Counted from the first letter of the stretch, positions 1 to 7,753 are shown. The stretch is 14,293 bases of DNA from DYFX01 sp964400625 (GCA_964400625.1 CAYNUS010000015.1:1-14293); one strand, 5' to 3'. Notes: generated by a model not told the origin, from the sequence alone. Numbers and translations are program-made.

Positions 1-2905
1 AGGTGGCGGTGAAGGTGCCGGTCAGCTCGTTCTGGAGCTCGAAGGAGATCTCCACCGTGGAGGCGGTGTTCACCTTGAGGCGGGTCATGCGGACGTTGTT
101 GGAGAGGGTGGGGTCGTTGGAGGACGGTGCCTCGGGACACGTGTCCTCGCAGACCGTCTGCGTGCGGACCTGGTACACGGAACCGCTCACGTTGTACTTG
201 TACGACACGATCACGCCCTCCGCGCCGTTCGGGGCGATGGCGTACGTGTTGCCGTACAGCTGGTTTCCGTCATACAGCTCCCCCGCATCAGATCCCGCAG
301 CCACGGCTTCTCCTCCCGCCGTCCATTGGACGGATCCGCTGATGTCCACGCGCTGGGCGAAAATACCGCCGCTGACCCGAGCGTCGTACCAAGTGACGAT
401 GATGCCGCCGGAGCCGTCGGCGACCGCGTCGAACTCGCCGCCCTGGACGTTTCCGAGGTCGAGCTGAATCCCCGTGGCGCCCCATTGCGCCACGCCGGAG
501 CCGTTCACCCTCTGGACGAGCAAGCCTTCGGCGTTGGAAGTCCAGGCGACTTCGACGCCGCCGGCGCCGTCCGAAACAGACCGCGTGACGACTTTCGCTC
601 CCGCATCGTCGCTCAGGACGACGCCGTTGGCGGTCCATTGCGCGACGCCGGAACCGTTATACCTTTGGGCCTTGATGTCGCCGGAGCCTTGGTTGACGAG
701 GAACGTGACGATCGCGCCGCCTGCGCCGTCCGTGGCGATGCTGGCCTGGTTCGATTGCGGATCCGTCGTGATCACGTTGCCGTGCGCGGTCCAGCCAGAG
801 CTCAGCGAGCCGTCCGAGGCGCGCCGGGTGATCTTGAGCTTCATGCCCGAACAGAAGTTGTCGAAGTCGTATTCCGTCCAGGCGTAGAACGCGCCGCCGG
901 CGCCGTCAGGGACGCTGACGACGCTGTCGAAGAGACCGCAATCGTTGGCGGGGTTCATCAGGTCCACGCCGGTCGTGCCCCAAGGGGTCGCTCCGGCGGC
1001 GGTCACGCGCGAGCTGATGTATGTCTCCTCGTCGCCGTCCATGGAGGTGACGATCGCCCCGCCCGCTCCGTCGCTCACGGCATCCATGATGAACGGGTAC
1101 GGCGCCTCGATGACTTCGACGCCGTCCGCGTCCCAGCCGCTATGCACGGTGCCGTCGGAATCGAGGCGAAGCGCCTTCACGTTCTCATCGACATCGCCGT
1201 CGTTCCAGATGACGATGACGCCGCCCGCGTCGTCCGAGACGAGGAACGCGTTCTCGCCCCGGGCCGAACCGACGGCCACGCCGTCGGCGTTCCATTGCGG
1301 ATCGCCGTCGGCGTTGACTTTCTGCGCGAAAATGAACGCCTGGCCGGAGCGGAAATCTTCCCAGGCGTAGAAATAATTGCCGTCGCCGTCGGTCGCGATG
1401 CGCGCGTTGCGCTGTTCCGCGAAACCTCCGGTGGTTTGGAGACGGGCGCCGGACGTGCCGTTCCATTGCGGCGAGCCGCTGGCATCCGTCTTCTGCGCAT
1501 ACACGTCGCCGTCGCCCGCTCCGCCGAAGGCGGCGTACGTCGCGCCCGTACCGTCCCCGGCGAAGGAGAACTGCGCGAGAGCGTACGGCGTCTGCTGGAT
1601 GCCGTTCGCGGTCCATTGGACCGCGCCGCCGGAATTCAGGCGCTGCGCGTACAGGCTCGTGATGCCGCGCTGGTCGAACCATTCGACGATGACGCCGCCG
1701 GAACCGTCTGAAGCGAGCAAGGGCCGGTTATCATTGCCGTTGCTGCTGGTCACCTGCGTGCCGTCCGTCCCCCACTGCTTGGCGCCGGAGCCGTCGATGC
1801 GCTGGACGTACACGTCCCGGAAGCTCGGATTGTAGACCATCGAAATGAACGCGCCGCCGGAACCGTCGGGAATCGCGTGATGGTTATAGCTCTCGCCGGA
1901 TTGGATGGCGATGCCGTTGGCCGTCCATTGCACGGCGACGGAAGAGTCGATCTTCTGCGCGTAGATGCCGTCCACGTCGGCGCTCCTCGTGCTGTTCCAG
2001 ACGATGATCGCGTCGGATCCGACGGTGACCACCATCGCCTGGTCGTTGTATTTGCCGGTGTTGGCGCCGATCTGCACCCCGTTCGCCGCGGCGACGGCGC
2101 TGCCGGAGGAATCGATGCGCTGGGCCCAGACTTCGTCCGCGGTCGTCGGGGAATTGCGGTTGTCCTGCCAGACGACGTAGATGCCGCCGGAACCGTCGAG
2201 ATCGATGTCGATCACGCCAGGACTCCGTCCGCTGCCCGTGGCGGTCGTCGTTACGTCGACGCCCCCGGCCGTCCATTGCGCCGTGCCGGACGCGTTCAGT
2301 TTCTGCGCTTGCACGCCGGTGCTGAATCCGTTCCTGTACGCGATGTACAGGTTGCCGCTGCCGTCGCTGGCGACGGAGGAATAGCCGTACGCCGCCTCGA
2401 TGATCTCCTGCGCCGCGTCCGTCGCGACCCCGACGCCGTTGGCCGTCCATTGCGCGGCGCCGGACGAGTTGAAACGCTGGGCATAGACATCCCAGTCGGT
2501 CCCGCTCCGGAACGTGTTCCAGACGACGAATACGCCGCCGGAGCCGTCGGAAACGATCTCAGGGAACTGCTGTTCGCCGGCCGTCGCATCCACCAGGACC
2601 CCTTGATCGCCGAGCAAGCGCGTGCCCGAAGAATCGAGGCGCTGAAGACGGACCTGATCCGAGCCGCTTTCGCCGTCCTCGAAGACCGACCAAGACCCGC
2701 CCGAGCCGTCAGGAATCGCTCGCACATAGGCTTGGTTTCCGGCACGAGCGACCTCGTTCTCGTTCGGCGCCACGACGACGCCGCCGGCCGTCCAGCCGAT
2801 GACGCCCGCGGCTTCCGCCGGAAGAGGGACATTGAAAACCCCCGTCGTCATGACGAGCGCGATGAGCGTGACGCGCGTGAAAATGGCTTTGATGTGGGTT
2901 TTCAT
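1..2905 (-). CDS. Large exported tandem-repeat (beta-propeller-like) protein, 3' end outside window
   Basis: One frame stays open from an ATG at 2903-2905 to the left window edge (968 codons, no stop), so the C-terminus is missing. Residues 1-33 form a signal peptide: basic start (MKTHIK), hydrophobic core, and AEA-type cleavage site near residue 32. Residues about 36-917 are 16 tandem units of roughly 55 residues. A typical unit opens with QWTANGV, continues with a variable stretch, then SDGSGGxxVxW, and closes with YAQRxxSSG. Residues 918-968 leave the repeat (CEDTCPE, then a Ser/Asn/Thr-rich segment) and seem to begin another beta-rich domain. Similar W/G/Q repeats occur in predicted secreted beta-propeller proteins of several bacterial groups (recalled, not searched). 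The protein is probably exported or surface-bound; its ligand is unknown. A good promoter lies upstream, but no clear Shine-Dalgarno precedes the ATG. Long open frames on both strands here are shadows of this repetitive GC-rich gene. Confidence 0.88.
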   Translation of the reverse strand, partial: MKTHIKAIFTRVTLIALVMTTGVFNVPLPAEAAGVIGWTAGGVVVAPNENEVARAGNQAYVRAIPDGSGGSWSVFEDGESGSDQVRLQRLDSSGTRLLGDQGVLVDATAGEQQFPEIVSDGSGGVFVVWNTFRSGTDWDVYAQRFNSSGAAQWTANGVGVATDAAQEIIEAAYGYSSVASDGSGNLYIAYRNGFSTGVQAQKLNASGTAQWTAGGVDVTTTATGSGRSPGVIDIDLDGSGGIYVVWQDNRNSPTTADEVWAQRIDSSGSAVAAANGVQIGANTGKYNDQAMVVTVGSDAIIVWNSTRSADVDGIYAQKIDSSVAVQWTANGIAIQSGESYNHHAIPDGSGGAFISMVYNPSFRDVYVQRIDGSGAKQWGTDGTQVTSSNGNDNRPLLASDGSGGVIVEWFDQRGITSLYAQRLNSGGAVQWTANGIQQTPYALAQFSFAGDGTGATYAAFGGAGDGDVYAQKTDASGSPQWNGTSGARLQTTGGFAEQRNARIATDGDGNYFYAWEDFRSGQAFIFAQKVNADGDPQWNADGVAVGSARGENAFLVSDDAGGVIVIWNDGDVDENVKALRLDSDGTVHSGWDADGVEVIEAPYPFIMDAVSDGAGGAIVTSMDGDEETYISSRVTAAGATPWGTTGVDLMNPANDCGLFDSVVSVPDGAGGAFYAWTEYDFDNFCSGMKLKITRRASDGSLSSGWTAHGNVITTDPQSNQASIATDGAGGAIVTFLVNQGSGDIKAQRYNGSGVAQWTANGVVLSDDAGAKVVTRSVSDGAGGVEVAWTSNAEGLLVQRVNGSGVAQWGATGIQLDLGNVQGGEFDAVADGSGGIIVTWYDARVSGGIFAQRVDISGSVQWTAGGEAVAAGSDAGELYDGNQLYGNTYAIAPNGAEGVIVSYKYNVSGSVYQVRTQTVCEDTCPEAPSSNDPTLSNNVRMTRLKVNTASTVEISFELQNELTGTFTAT
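155..2800 (-). repeat. 16 tandem protein-coding repeats, about 55 codons each
   Basis: Within the exported protein, units are recognised by the (Q/G/P)W-T/G-A-N/G-G-V/I/T opening, the central DG(S/A)GG turn followed by a hydrophobic strand ending in W or F, and the closing (A)Q(R/K) plus (S/N/A)SG(x) segment. At DNA level the QWTANG part recurs as near-identical copies of gccgtccattg on the plus strand (for example near 1604-1622, 1919-1931, 2269-2281 and 2443-2455), which suggests expansion by duplication. Units 9-13 are the most diverged. Unit 12 carries two cysteines (NDCGLFD and NFCSG) that could form a disulfide. Confidence 0.85.
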
Positions 2906-2958
2906 CTGTCCAAGGATCGCCTGATTCTTGCCGTTCCGGTCTCCCATCTATTGGCCTT

Positions 2959-2987
2959 ATTTTACCATTTTTTCGGACCTTTTTCAA
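2959..2987 (-). promoter_or_regulatory. Sigma70-type promoter of the exported repeat protein
   Basis: On the minus strand a -35 TTGAAA (2982-2987) is followed after exactly 17 bases by a -10 TAAAAT (2959-2964). An A-rich spacer makes this the most AT-rich spot in the region. Transcription would start near 2952 and give a leader of about 47 bases before the ATG at 2905. Confidence 0.65.
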
Positions 2988-3025
2988 GCGCCGCTTCGGC
3001 CGTCCTCGGAAAAACCCATGATTCT

Positions 3026-3054
3026 TTGCTTTTTCGGCCGAAATGGGCCAAGAT
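3026..3054 (+). promoter_or_regulatory. Possible trpS promoter with a palindrome in its spacer
   Basis: TTGCTT (3026-3031), 17-base spacer, CAAGAT (3049-3054). Each box matches consensus at only three positions, so the call is weak. A start near 3061-3064 would make the trpS mRNA almost leaderless, which fits the absence of a Shine-Dalgarno site. The spacer contains the perfect 12-base palindrome TTTCGGCCGAAA (3032-3043), a possible operator. Confidence 0.3.
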
Positions 3055-3063
3055 GGCCGTACT

Positions 3064-4068
<1,005 letters not shown>

Positions 4069-4078
4069 TGACCCCCTC

Positions 4079-4167
4079 GTCATCCCGAGCCGCGCGTTCC
4101 GGCGCGGCGGCAGGGATCCCTTTTGAAAAGCGATTCCTGCCGCGCGCCTTCGCGCGCTCGGAATGAC
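4079..4167 (+). repeat. Compound inverted repeat (GTCATYCCGAG...GGRATC element, two opposed copies)
   Basis: The left arm starts GTCATCCCGAG at 4079. The right arm read on the other strand starts GTCATTCCGAG at 4167. The arms run inward with few mismatches through a GC-rich core, then GGCAGGGATC or GGCAGGAATC, and meet at the TTTTGAAAA centre (4121-4129). Each arm also contains its own small hairpin (CCGCGC/GCGCGG around 4090-4107; GCGCG/CGCGC around 4142-4157). I recall short palindromic repeats with this GTCATTCCGAG...GGAATC signature being dispersed in many bacterial genomes. It fills most of the trpS-peptidase gap. It could fold as RNA and weaken read-through, but it has no U-tract like a standard terminator. 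Confidence 0.8.
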
Positions 4168-4176
4168 ATAAGCGTC

Positions 4177-5682
4177 ATGCCCTACGAAGAAATCCTCAAA
4201 CGGCTGGAGGAATACCACGCCGAGCTTTCGGCGGAAGACCGCCTCGCCCGCACGGGCCTGAAGACGAAGCCTGATTTCGCGTCCATCCGCGCGAAGCAGG
4301 AAGACCTCTTCACCGAGGAGTCGATCGCGACGGTCCGCGAGCTCATCGAGCGCGCGACGGGTTCCCGCCGCCGCGACCAGATGGAGCGCGCGCTCTTCGC
4401 CTTGCTCGAGGGCATGATGGCCTCCGCGACCCTGCCGGTCGAGGAGCGCATCCTCGCCAAGGCCGCCGGGCTCTCCGCGGCCGTCGACGGCCGCGAGATC
4501 GGCTTCCACGAGATCACGGCCGCCATCTCGGCGGAGGAGGATCCCGCCAAGCGCGAGGAACTCCGCCGCGCGCAGGCCTCGCTGGCCGAGGCGCTCGCGC
4601 CGGAACGCCTCGAGCACGAGCACGCGCTCCGCCAGAAGCTCGCCTCCTTCGGCTTCCGCACGCTCCGCGAATACGCCGAGACGAAAAAGCGCTTCCGCTA
4701 CGACGTCTTCCTGCAGAAATCCCTGCCGATCCTCGAGGAGACGACCGGCCTCTACCGCCGCGTGATGGGCGACGCGATCCGGCGCTCCTACGGCCGGGAG
4801 CTCGGCGACATCTCCGCCGCGCACGTCCACCACTGGCGCGCCGGCCGCGAGTTCGACCACCTCTTCCCGCCCGAGAAGATCATGCCGCTGTGCGCCGGCG
4901 CGTTCGCCACGATCGGCCTTCCGTTCGAGCACTCCCAGGCCATCCGCGTCGACGCCGAGAACCGCCCCGGCAAGCATCCGCGCGCCATCTGCTACGCCCC
5001 GCGCGCGCCCGAGGAGATCCATCTCATCCTCAAGCCCCAAGGCGGCTTCGAGGACGTGCGCTCGTTCCTGCACGAAGGCGGCCACGCGCTCCACTTCGCG
5101 CACGTCGACGCCTCGCTGCCGTACGAGTGGCGCGGACTCCCCCGCTCGCACGCGTTGGCGGAGACCTTCGCGTTCCTGATCGGCCACCTGACGCAGAACC
5201 CGATCTGGCTCGAGCACGTCATGCACGTGCCGAAGGCCGCGGCCGAACGCCTCGCCTCCTGGGCGCTCTTGGGCGACCTCTTCATGCTGCGCCGCTACAT
5301 GGCGAAGTTCAGCTACGAGCTCGCCTTCGACGAGAAGCCCTTCGACGCGGCGCGCAACCGCGAACTCTACGCCAAGACGCTGAAGGACCTGACGGGCTTC
5401 GCCTACGAGCCGGAGTTCTGGCTCGAGGACATGGACCCGGGCTTCTATTCCGCCGATTACCTCCGCGCCTGGATCGCCGCCGCGCAGGTCGAGGAGCACC
5501 TCGTCCGCAAGTACGGCGACCGCTGGTTCCTGAAGCGCGACACCGGCGCCTTCCTGAAAACCCACTTCGCGCGCGGCGTGTCGATCGACGCCGAGGAGCT
5601 CGTGCAGGACCTCGGCATGACCGCCTGGGATCCGCTCCCCCTCATCCGCAAGTTCGACGGCGTCTCGCGGCTGCTGCGCTGA
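4177..5682 (+). CDS. M3-family zinc oligoendopeptidase (PepF/thimet-like)
   Basis: A 501-residue protein without signal peptide or membrane segment, so probably a cytoplasmic metallopeptidase that degrades short peptides. The zinc site is HEGGH at residues 299-303 (in SFLHEGGHALHF), with the likely third ligand Glu329 in SHALAETFAF, about 26 residues downstream as expected for family M3. The N-terminal half (1-220) is charged and helical (for example EEILKRLEEYHAELSAEDR), as in the M3 lid region. The protein is shorter than typical PepF (around 600 residues). M32 carboxypeptidases also carry HExxH, but the residues after the motif do not look like that family. I chose the ATG at 4177. An in-frame TTG at 4123 would add 18 residues encoded entirely by the inverted repeat, an unlikely native N-terminus. 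No Shine-Dalgarno is visible, so translation may depend on trpS read-through. Confidence 0.87.
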   Translation: MPYEEILKRLEEYHAELSAEDRLARTGLKTKPDFASIRAKQEDLFTEESIATVRELIERATGSRRRDQMERALFALLEGMMASATLPVEERILAKAAGLSAAVDGREIGFHEITAAISAEEDPAKREELRRAQASLAEALAPERLEHEHALRQKLASFGFRTLREYAETKKRFRYDVFLQKSLPILEETTGLYRRVMGDAIRRSYGRELGDISAAHVHHWRAGREFDHLFPPEKIMPLCAGAFATIGLPFEHSQAIRVDAENRPGKHPRAICYAPRAPEEIHLILKPQGGFEDVRSFLHEGGHALHFAHVDASLPYEWRGLPRSHALAETFAFLIGHLTQNPIWLEHVMHVPKAAAERLASWALLGDLFMLRRYMAKFSYELAFDEKPFDAARNRELYAKTLKDLTGFAYEPEFWLEDMDPGFYSADYLRAWIAAAQVEEHLVRKYGDRWFLKRDTGAFLKTHFARGVSIDAEELVQDLGMTAWDPLPLIRKFDGVSRLLR

Positions 5683-5686
5683 CCCC

Positions 5687-5715
5687 TTCACACGGAAGGC
5701 GCGGCGTGTTTTGCT
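5687..5715 (+). promoter_or_regulatory. Possible promoter of the 124-residue gene
   Basis: TTCACA (5687-5692) matches TTGACA at five of six positions. It is followed after 17 bases by TTTGCT (5710-5715), a poor -10. The mRNA would start near 5722 and carry the strong ribosome binding site AAGGAGGT (5733-5740). Confidence 0.3.
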
Positions 5716-5743
5716 TCCTCCAGCACCTTATGAAGGAGGTCCT

Positions 5744-6118
5744 ATGGGCGCGCACGATCGGCCGTTCCCGCCGGGGGATTCCCTGCCGCGCGAGGCGTCG
5801 AAGCTCTTCGCGATGGCGTACGGCCTCGCGTACCGGACGGAATACCTGACGGAAGCCCACGGCACGCGCGGGCAAGGCTCGCAGACCGCCGTCCGCAAGA
5901 CGGGCGCCTTCCACATCGAGGTCGAGTTCCAGATCGCGGTGCCCGCGAACCTCATCCGCTATGCCGTGATGATCTGGTACGAGGACCATCTCGTCTTCAA
6001 CGCCTGGTGTTCGCGCATCGCCGAGACGGGCGCGACGCTCGGGCTCGTCGTCACCTGCGAAGACGGCCCTTGGAAGGCCCATCTCCGCCGCCGCAGCGAG
6101 GCCGAAGAGAAGGCCTGA
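5744..6118 (+). CDS. Conserved-looking small cytoplasmic protein, function unknown
   Basis: A 124-residue protein that I do not recognise. The start is fixed by AAGGAGGT (5733-5740) three bases before the ATG, the best ribosome binding site in the left half of the window. An in-frame TTG at 5711 has none. There is no signal peptide or membrane segment. Residues about 20-45 (KLFAMAYGLAYRTEYLTEAH) look helical, 54-80 (FHIEVEFQIAVPANLIRYAV) and 82-110 (IWYEDHLVFNAW, TLGLVVTCEDG) look like strands, and the tail is basic then acidic (HLRRRSEAEEKA). The gene sits alone between the peptidase and rnpB. A terminator begins two bases after its stop, so it probably ends its own transcription unit. Codon use resembles its neighbours. 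Confidence 0.75.
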   Translation: MGAHDRPFPPGDSLPREASKLFAMAYGLAYRTEYLTEAHGTRGQGSQTAVRKTGAFHIEVEFQIAVPANLIRYAVMIWYEDHLVFNAWCSRIAETGATLGLVVTCEDGPWKAHLRRRSEAEEKA

Positions 6119-6119
6119 G

Positions 6120-6143
6120 ACCCCTTGACATGAGGGGTTTTTT
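6120..6143 (+). terminator. Intrinsic terminator of the 124-residue gene, overlapping the rnpB promoter
   Basis: Stem ACCCCT (6120-6125) pairs with AGGGGT (6133-6138) around a 7-base loop, followed by a run of T to 6143. It starts two bases after the stop codon. The rnpB -35 box lies in the stem end and loop. Confidence 0.8.
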
Positions 6144-6153
6144 CGTTTATAGT
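6125..6153 (+). promoter_or_regulatory. Strong sigma70-type promoter of rnpB
   Basis: A perfect -35 TTGACA (6125-6130), a 17-base spacer and a -10 TATAGT (6148-6153, five of six matches). Transcription would start near 6160, about 27 bases before the RNase P RNA core. Such a strong promoter fits a stable RNA gene. Confidence 0.88.
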
Positions 6154-6186
6154 CCCCCTATCCTGGGTACTTCGTACCTGGGTGCT

Positions 6187-6690
6187 GTTTTAAGGGAGCC
6201 AGACGGCCGCGACCCGCCCAAAATCAGGCGGGACGAGGAAAGTCCGAACACCGGCCACGGGCGCAAGTCCGAGGCCAGAGATCGTCGCTAACGGCGACCG
6301 GGAGCAACGGATCACATCATGTCTCGGGTAACGAGAGATGGTGCGGATACGCCAAACCCAGGGAAGGGCGCGCAAGCGTCCGTGCGGGCCCTCTTCGGAG
6401 GGTGTCCGATGAGAGCCGCGAGGCTTGCATGGGACGCAACAGAAACATACCGCCACAGTCCGCAAGGACGAGGCCTCCGCAAGGAGCGTGGTAAGGTTGA
6501 AATCGTGAGGCAAGAGCTCACGCGGCCATGCGGTGACGCATGCCGGGGCAAACGCCGATCCGGTGCAAGAGCAAATTAGGTAGCTTGCTTGAATCCATGG
6601 GCAACCATGGGTCTAGAGAGATGGCCGTTCCCCGACGGGCCGCAAGGGCCGGCGGGAGACAGAATTCGGCTTACAGGCTCCTCTTAGAAC
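6187..6690 (+). ncRNA. rnpB: RNase P RNA (bacterial class A type)
   Basis: The catalytic RNA that removes 5' leaders from pre-tRNAs. Conserved blocks are present in order: GAGGAAAGTCCG (6235-6246, 5' strand of P4); ACAGAAACATACCGCC (6439-6454); GGTAAGGTTGAAA followed by the P15 hairpin with loop GCAAGAG (about 6489-6522); GCAAATTAGG; and GACAGAATTCGGCTTA (about 6658-6673, 3' strand of P4). P1 forms between 6188-6200 and 6676-6689 with one bulge. P2 is GACGGCC with GGCCGTT, and P3 is CCCGCC/GGCGGG at about 6214-6233. The span is about 500 nt, longer than the 377 nt of E. coli. By eye the P16/P17 arm appears absent, and the L15 GGU motif reads GGC (6509-6511). Ends are set by P1 pairing; the mature 3' tail may extend a few bases. 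Reading frames inside it are not genes. Confidence 0.97.
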
Positions 6691-6700
6691 GACGTGGAAG

Positions 6701-6730
6701 CGTCCCGCCCAAAGCGGGACGTTTTCGTTT
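6701..6730 (+). terminator. Intrinsic terminator of rnpB
   Basis: CGTCCCGC (6701-6708) pairs perfectly with GCGGGACG (6714-6721) around the loop CCAAA, followed by TTTTCGTTT (6722-6730). Confidence 0.85.
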
Positions 6731-6736
6731 GCGCGG

Positions 6737-6763
6737 AAAAGAAAAGCCCCGCGGGAGCGAGGC
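6737..6763 (-). terminator. Intrinsic terminator of the desaturase gene
   Basis: On the minus strand GCCTCGC (6757-6763) pairs with GCGGGGC (6746-6752; one G-U pair) around a 4-base loop, then TTTTCTTTT (6745-6737). It begins one base after the desaturase stop codon and lies back to back with the rnpB terminator. Confidence 0.8.
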
Positions 6764-6764
6764 G

Positions 6765-7649
6765 TCAGAGGCGGGAGCGCGGGCGGTGGACATCGGTGGC
6801 CAGCCCGACCTTCTCGAGGCCGACGATGAGCAGGCCGATGGGATCGAAGTCCCACGGGCGGCGGCCGAACAGCGCGGAGCGAGATTCGCCGTGATGGTCG
6901 TTGTGATACCCCTCGCCGCCGGTCGCCCAGGCGACGAGATGGTTGTTGCGCGAATCGTCCTTGGTGTCGTACCGCCGCGATCCCCACATGTGGCAGATCG
7001 AGTTCACGCAGAACGTCGCGTGCCAGCTGAGGATGATGCGGACGAAGATGCCGTAGAGGACGAACGTCCAGCCGCCGATCAGCCAGAGCAGTCCCGCGAG
7101 CGGGATCTGCAGGAGGATCTGCCCGGCGTTCAGGAACCGGTAGTAGCGGCTGGCGCGCAGGCGCTCGGCAGCGTTCGATGCGTAGATGCGCTGTCCGCCG
7201 CGCACCATCCAGAGGAGATGCGCGTGCATGAACGCCTTGAAGCGCAGCCGGAAGCGCCGCGCGGCGGAGGCGCCTTCGAGCAGCGCAGGCGGGACGCGCG
7301 GCGAATGCGGATCGCCGTCGCCGTCCACTTCGGCATGGTGCCGCTTGTGGGTGTTCACCCAGATGACGGGACCGCCCTGCAGGGCCATCGCGCCGAGGGT
7401 GGCGAGCGTGCGTTCGAGCCACGGCTTCACCTTGAAGCTGGCGTGGGTCAGCAGGCGGTGATATCCCATGCTGACGCCGATCCAGCCGAAGACGACCTGC
7501 CCGATGCCTGCGACGATCAGCCCGGTCCACGACCAGTGGCCGATCAGGGTCGCGACGGCGCCGACATGCAGGATGAGCGCGACGGCGATGAACGGCCAGT
7601 TGAGCTTGCGGCGCGCTTCCGCGGCGGGGACGACGGGGCGGGGTTGCAT
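6765..7649 (-). CDS. Membrane acyl-lipid/acyl-CoA desaturase (delta-9 type, three histidine boxes)
   Basis: A 294-residue integral membrane di-iron enzyme predicted to place a double bond in a fatty acyl chain with O2 and an electron donor. All three histidine boxes of the stearoyl-CoA desaturase-like family are intact: H64RLLTH69 in GYHRLLTH, H101KRHH105 in NTHKRHH, and H249NDHH253 in GYHNDHH. Hydrophobic segments lie near 18-36, 42-61, 81-99 and 185-220. The start is supported by AGGAGG (7656-7661) six bases upstream, and a promoter lies at 7686-7714. The acyl substrate (CoA, ACP or lipid) cannot be read from sequence. The gene is a single-gene unit with its own promoter and terminator. It stands between rnpB and a glycan operon, so its neighbours say little beyond an envelope-related setting. 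A ketolase or hydroxylase of the same superfamily is less likely given the box spacing. Confidence 0.93.
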   Translation of the reverse strand: MQPRPVVPAAEARRKLNWPFIAVALILHVGAVATLIGHWSWTGLIVAGIGQVVFGWIGVSMGYHRLLTHASFKVKPWLERTLATLGAMALQGGPVIWVNTHKRHHAEVDGDGDPHSPRVPPALLEGASAARRFRLRFKAFMHAHLLWMVRGGQRIYASNAAERLRASRYYRFLNAGQILLQIPLAGLLWLIGGWTFVLYGIFVRIILSWHATFCVNSICHMWGSRRYDTKDDSRNNHLVAWATGGEGYHNDHHGESRSALFGRRPWDFDPIGLLIVGLEKVGLATDVHRPRSRL

Positions 7650-7685
7650 GGCGGGCCTCCTGGGCGGGGGAAAAGGACCGGCTGG

Positions 7686-7714
7686 AGTACACCACGTTTC
7701 AGGCCTCCTGCCAA
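7686..7714 (-). promoter_or_regulatory. Promoter of the desaturase gene
   Basis: Minus-strand TTGGCA (7709-7714), 17-base spacer, TGTACT (7686-7691). Transcription would start near 7679, leaving a leader of about 30 bases with the AGGAGG site. It is back to back with the plus-strand promoter at 7725-7753. Confidence 0.55.
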
Positions 7715-7724
7715 GGGTCGCGTC

Positions 7725-7753
7725 TTGATTCCCCCGGCCCGAACGGATACGCT
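7725..7753 (+). promoter_or_regulatory. Promoter of the glycan operon
   Basis: TTGATT (7725-7730), 17-base spacer, TACGCT (7748-7753). The start point would be near 7760, only about six bases before the ATG at 7766, so the message would be leaderless or nearly so. This fits the lack of a Shine-Dalgarno site. Confidence 0.45.

Noticed and set aside
155..2800. Regular DNA repeats as a CRISPR array or VNTR of non-coding type
   Set aside because: The period is about 165 bases, copies differ, and the pattern keeps a single open reading frame, so it is a protein-coding repeat.
4123..4176. TTG start giving the peptidase 18 more residues
   Set aside because: These codons lie in the palindromic repeat, and the family-like sequence begins at the ATG at 4177.
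5685..5699. CCTTC-loop-GAAGG hairpin after the peptidase as a terminator
   Set aside because: The stem is only five pairs with no adjacent T-run, too weak to call.
6190..6765. Several reading frames across the rnpB region
   Set aside because: The conserved RNase P RNA blocks, P1-P4 pairing, promoter and terminator explain the region.
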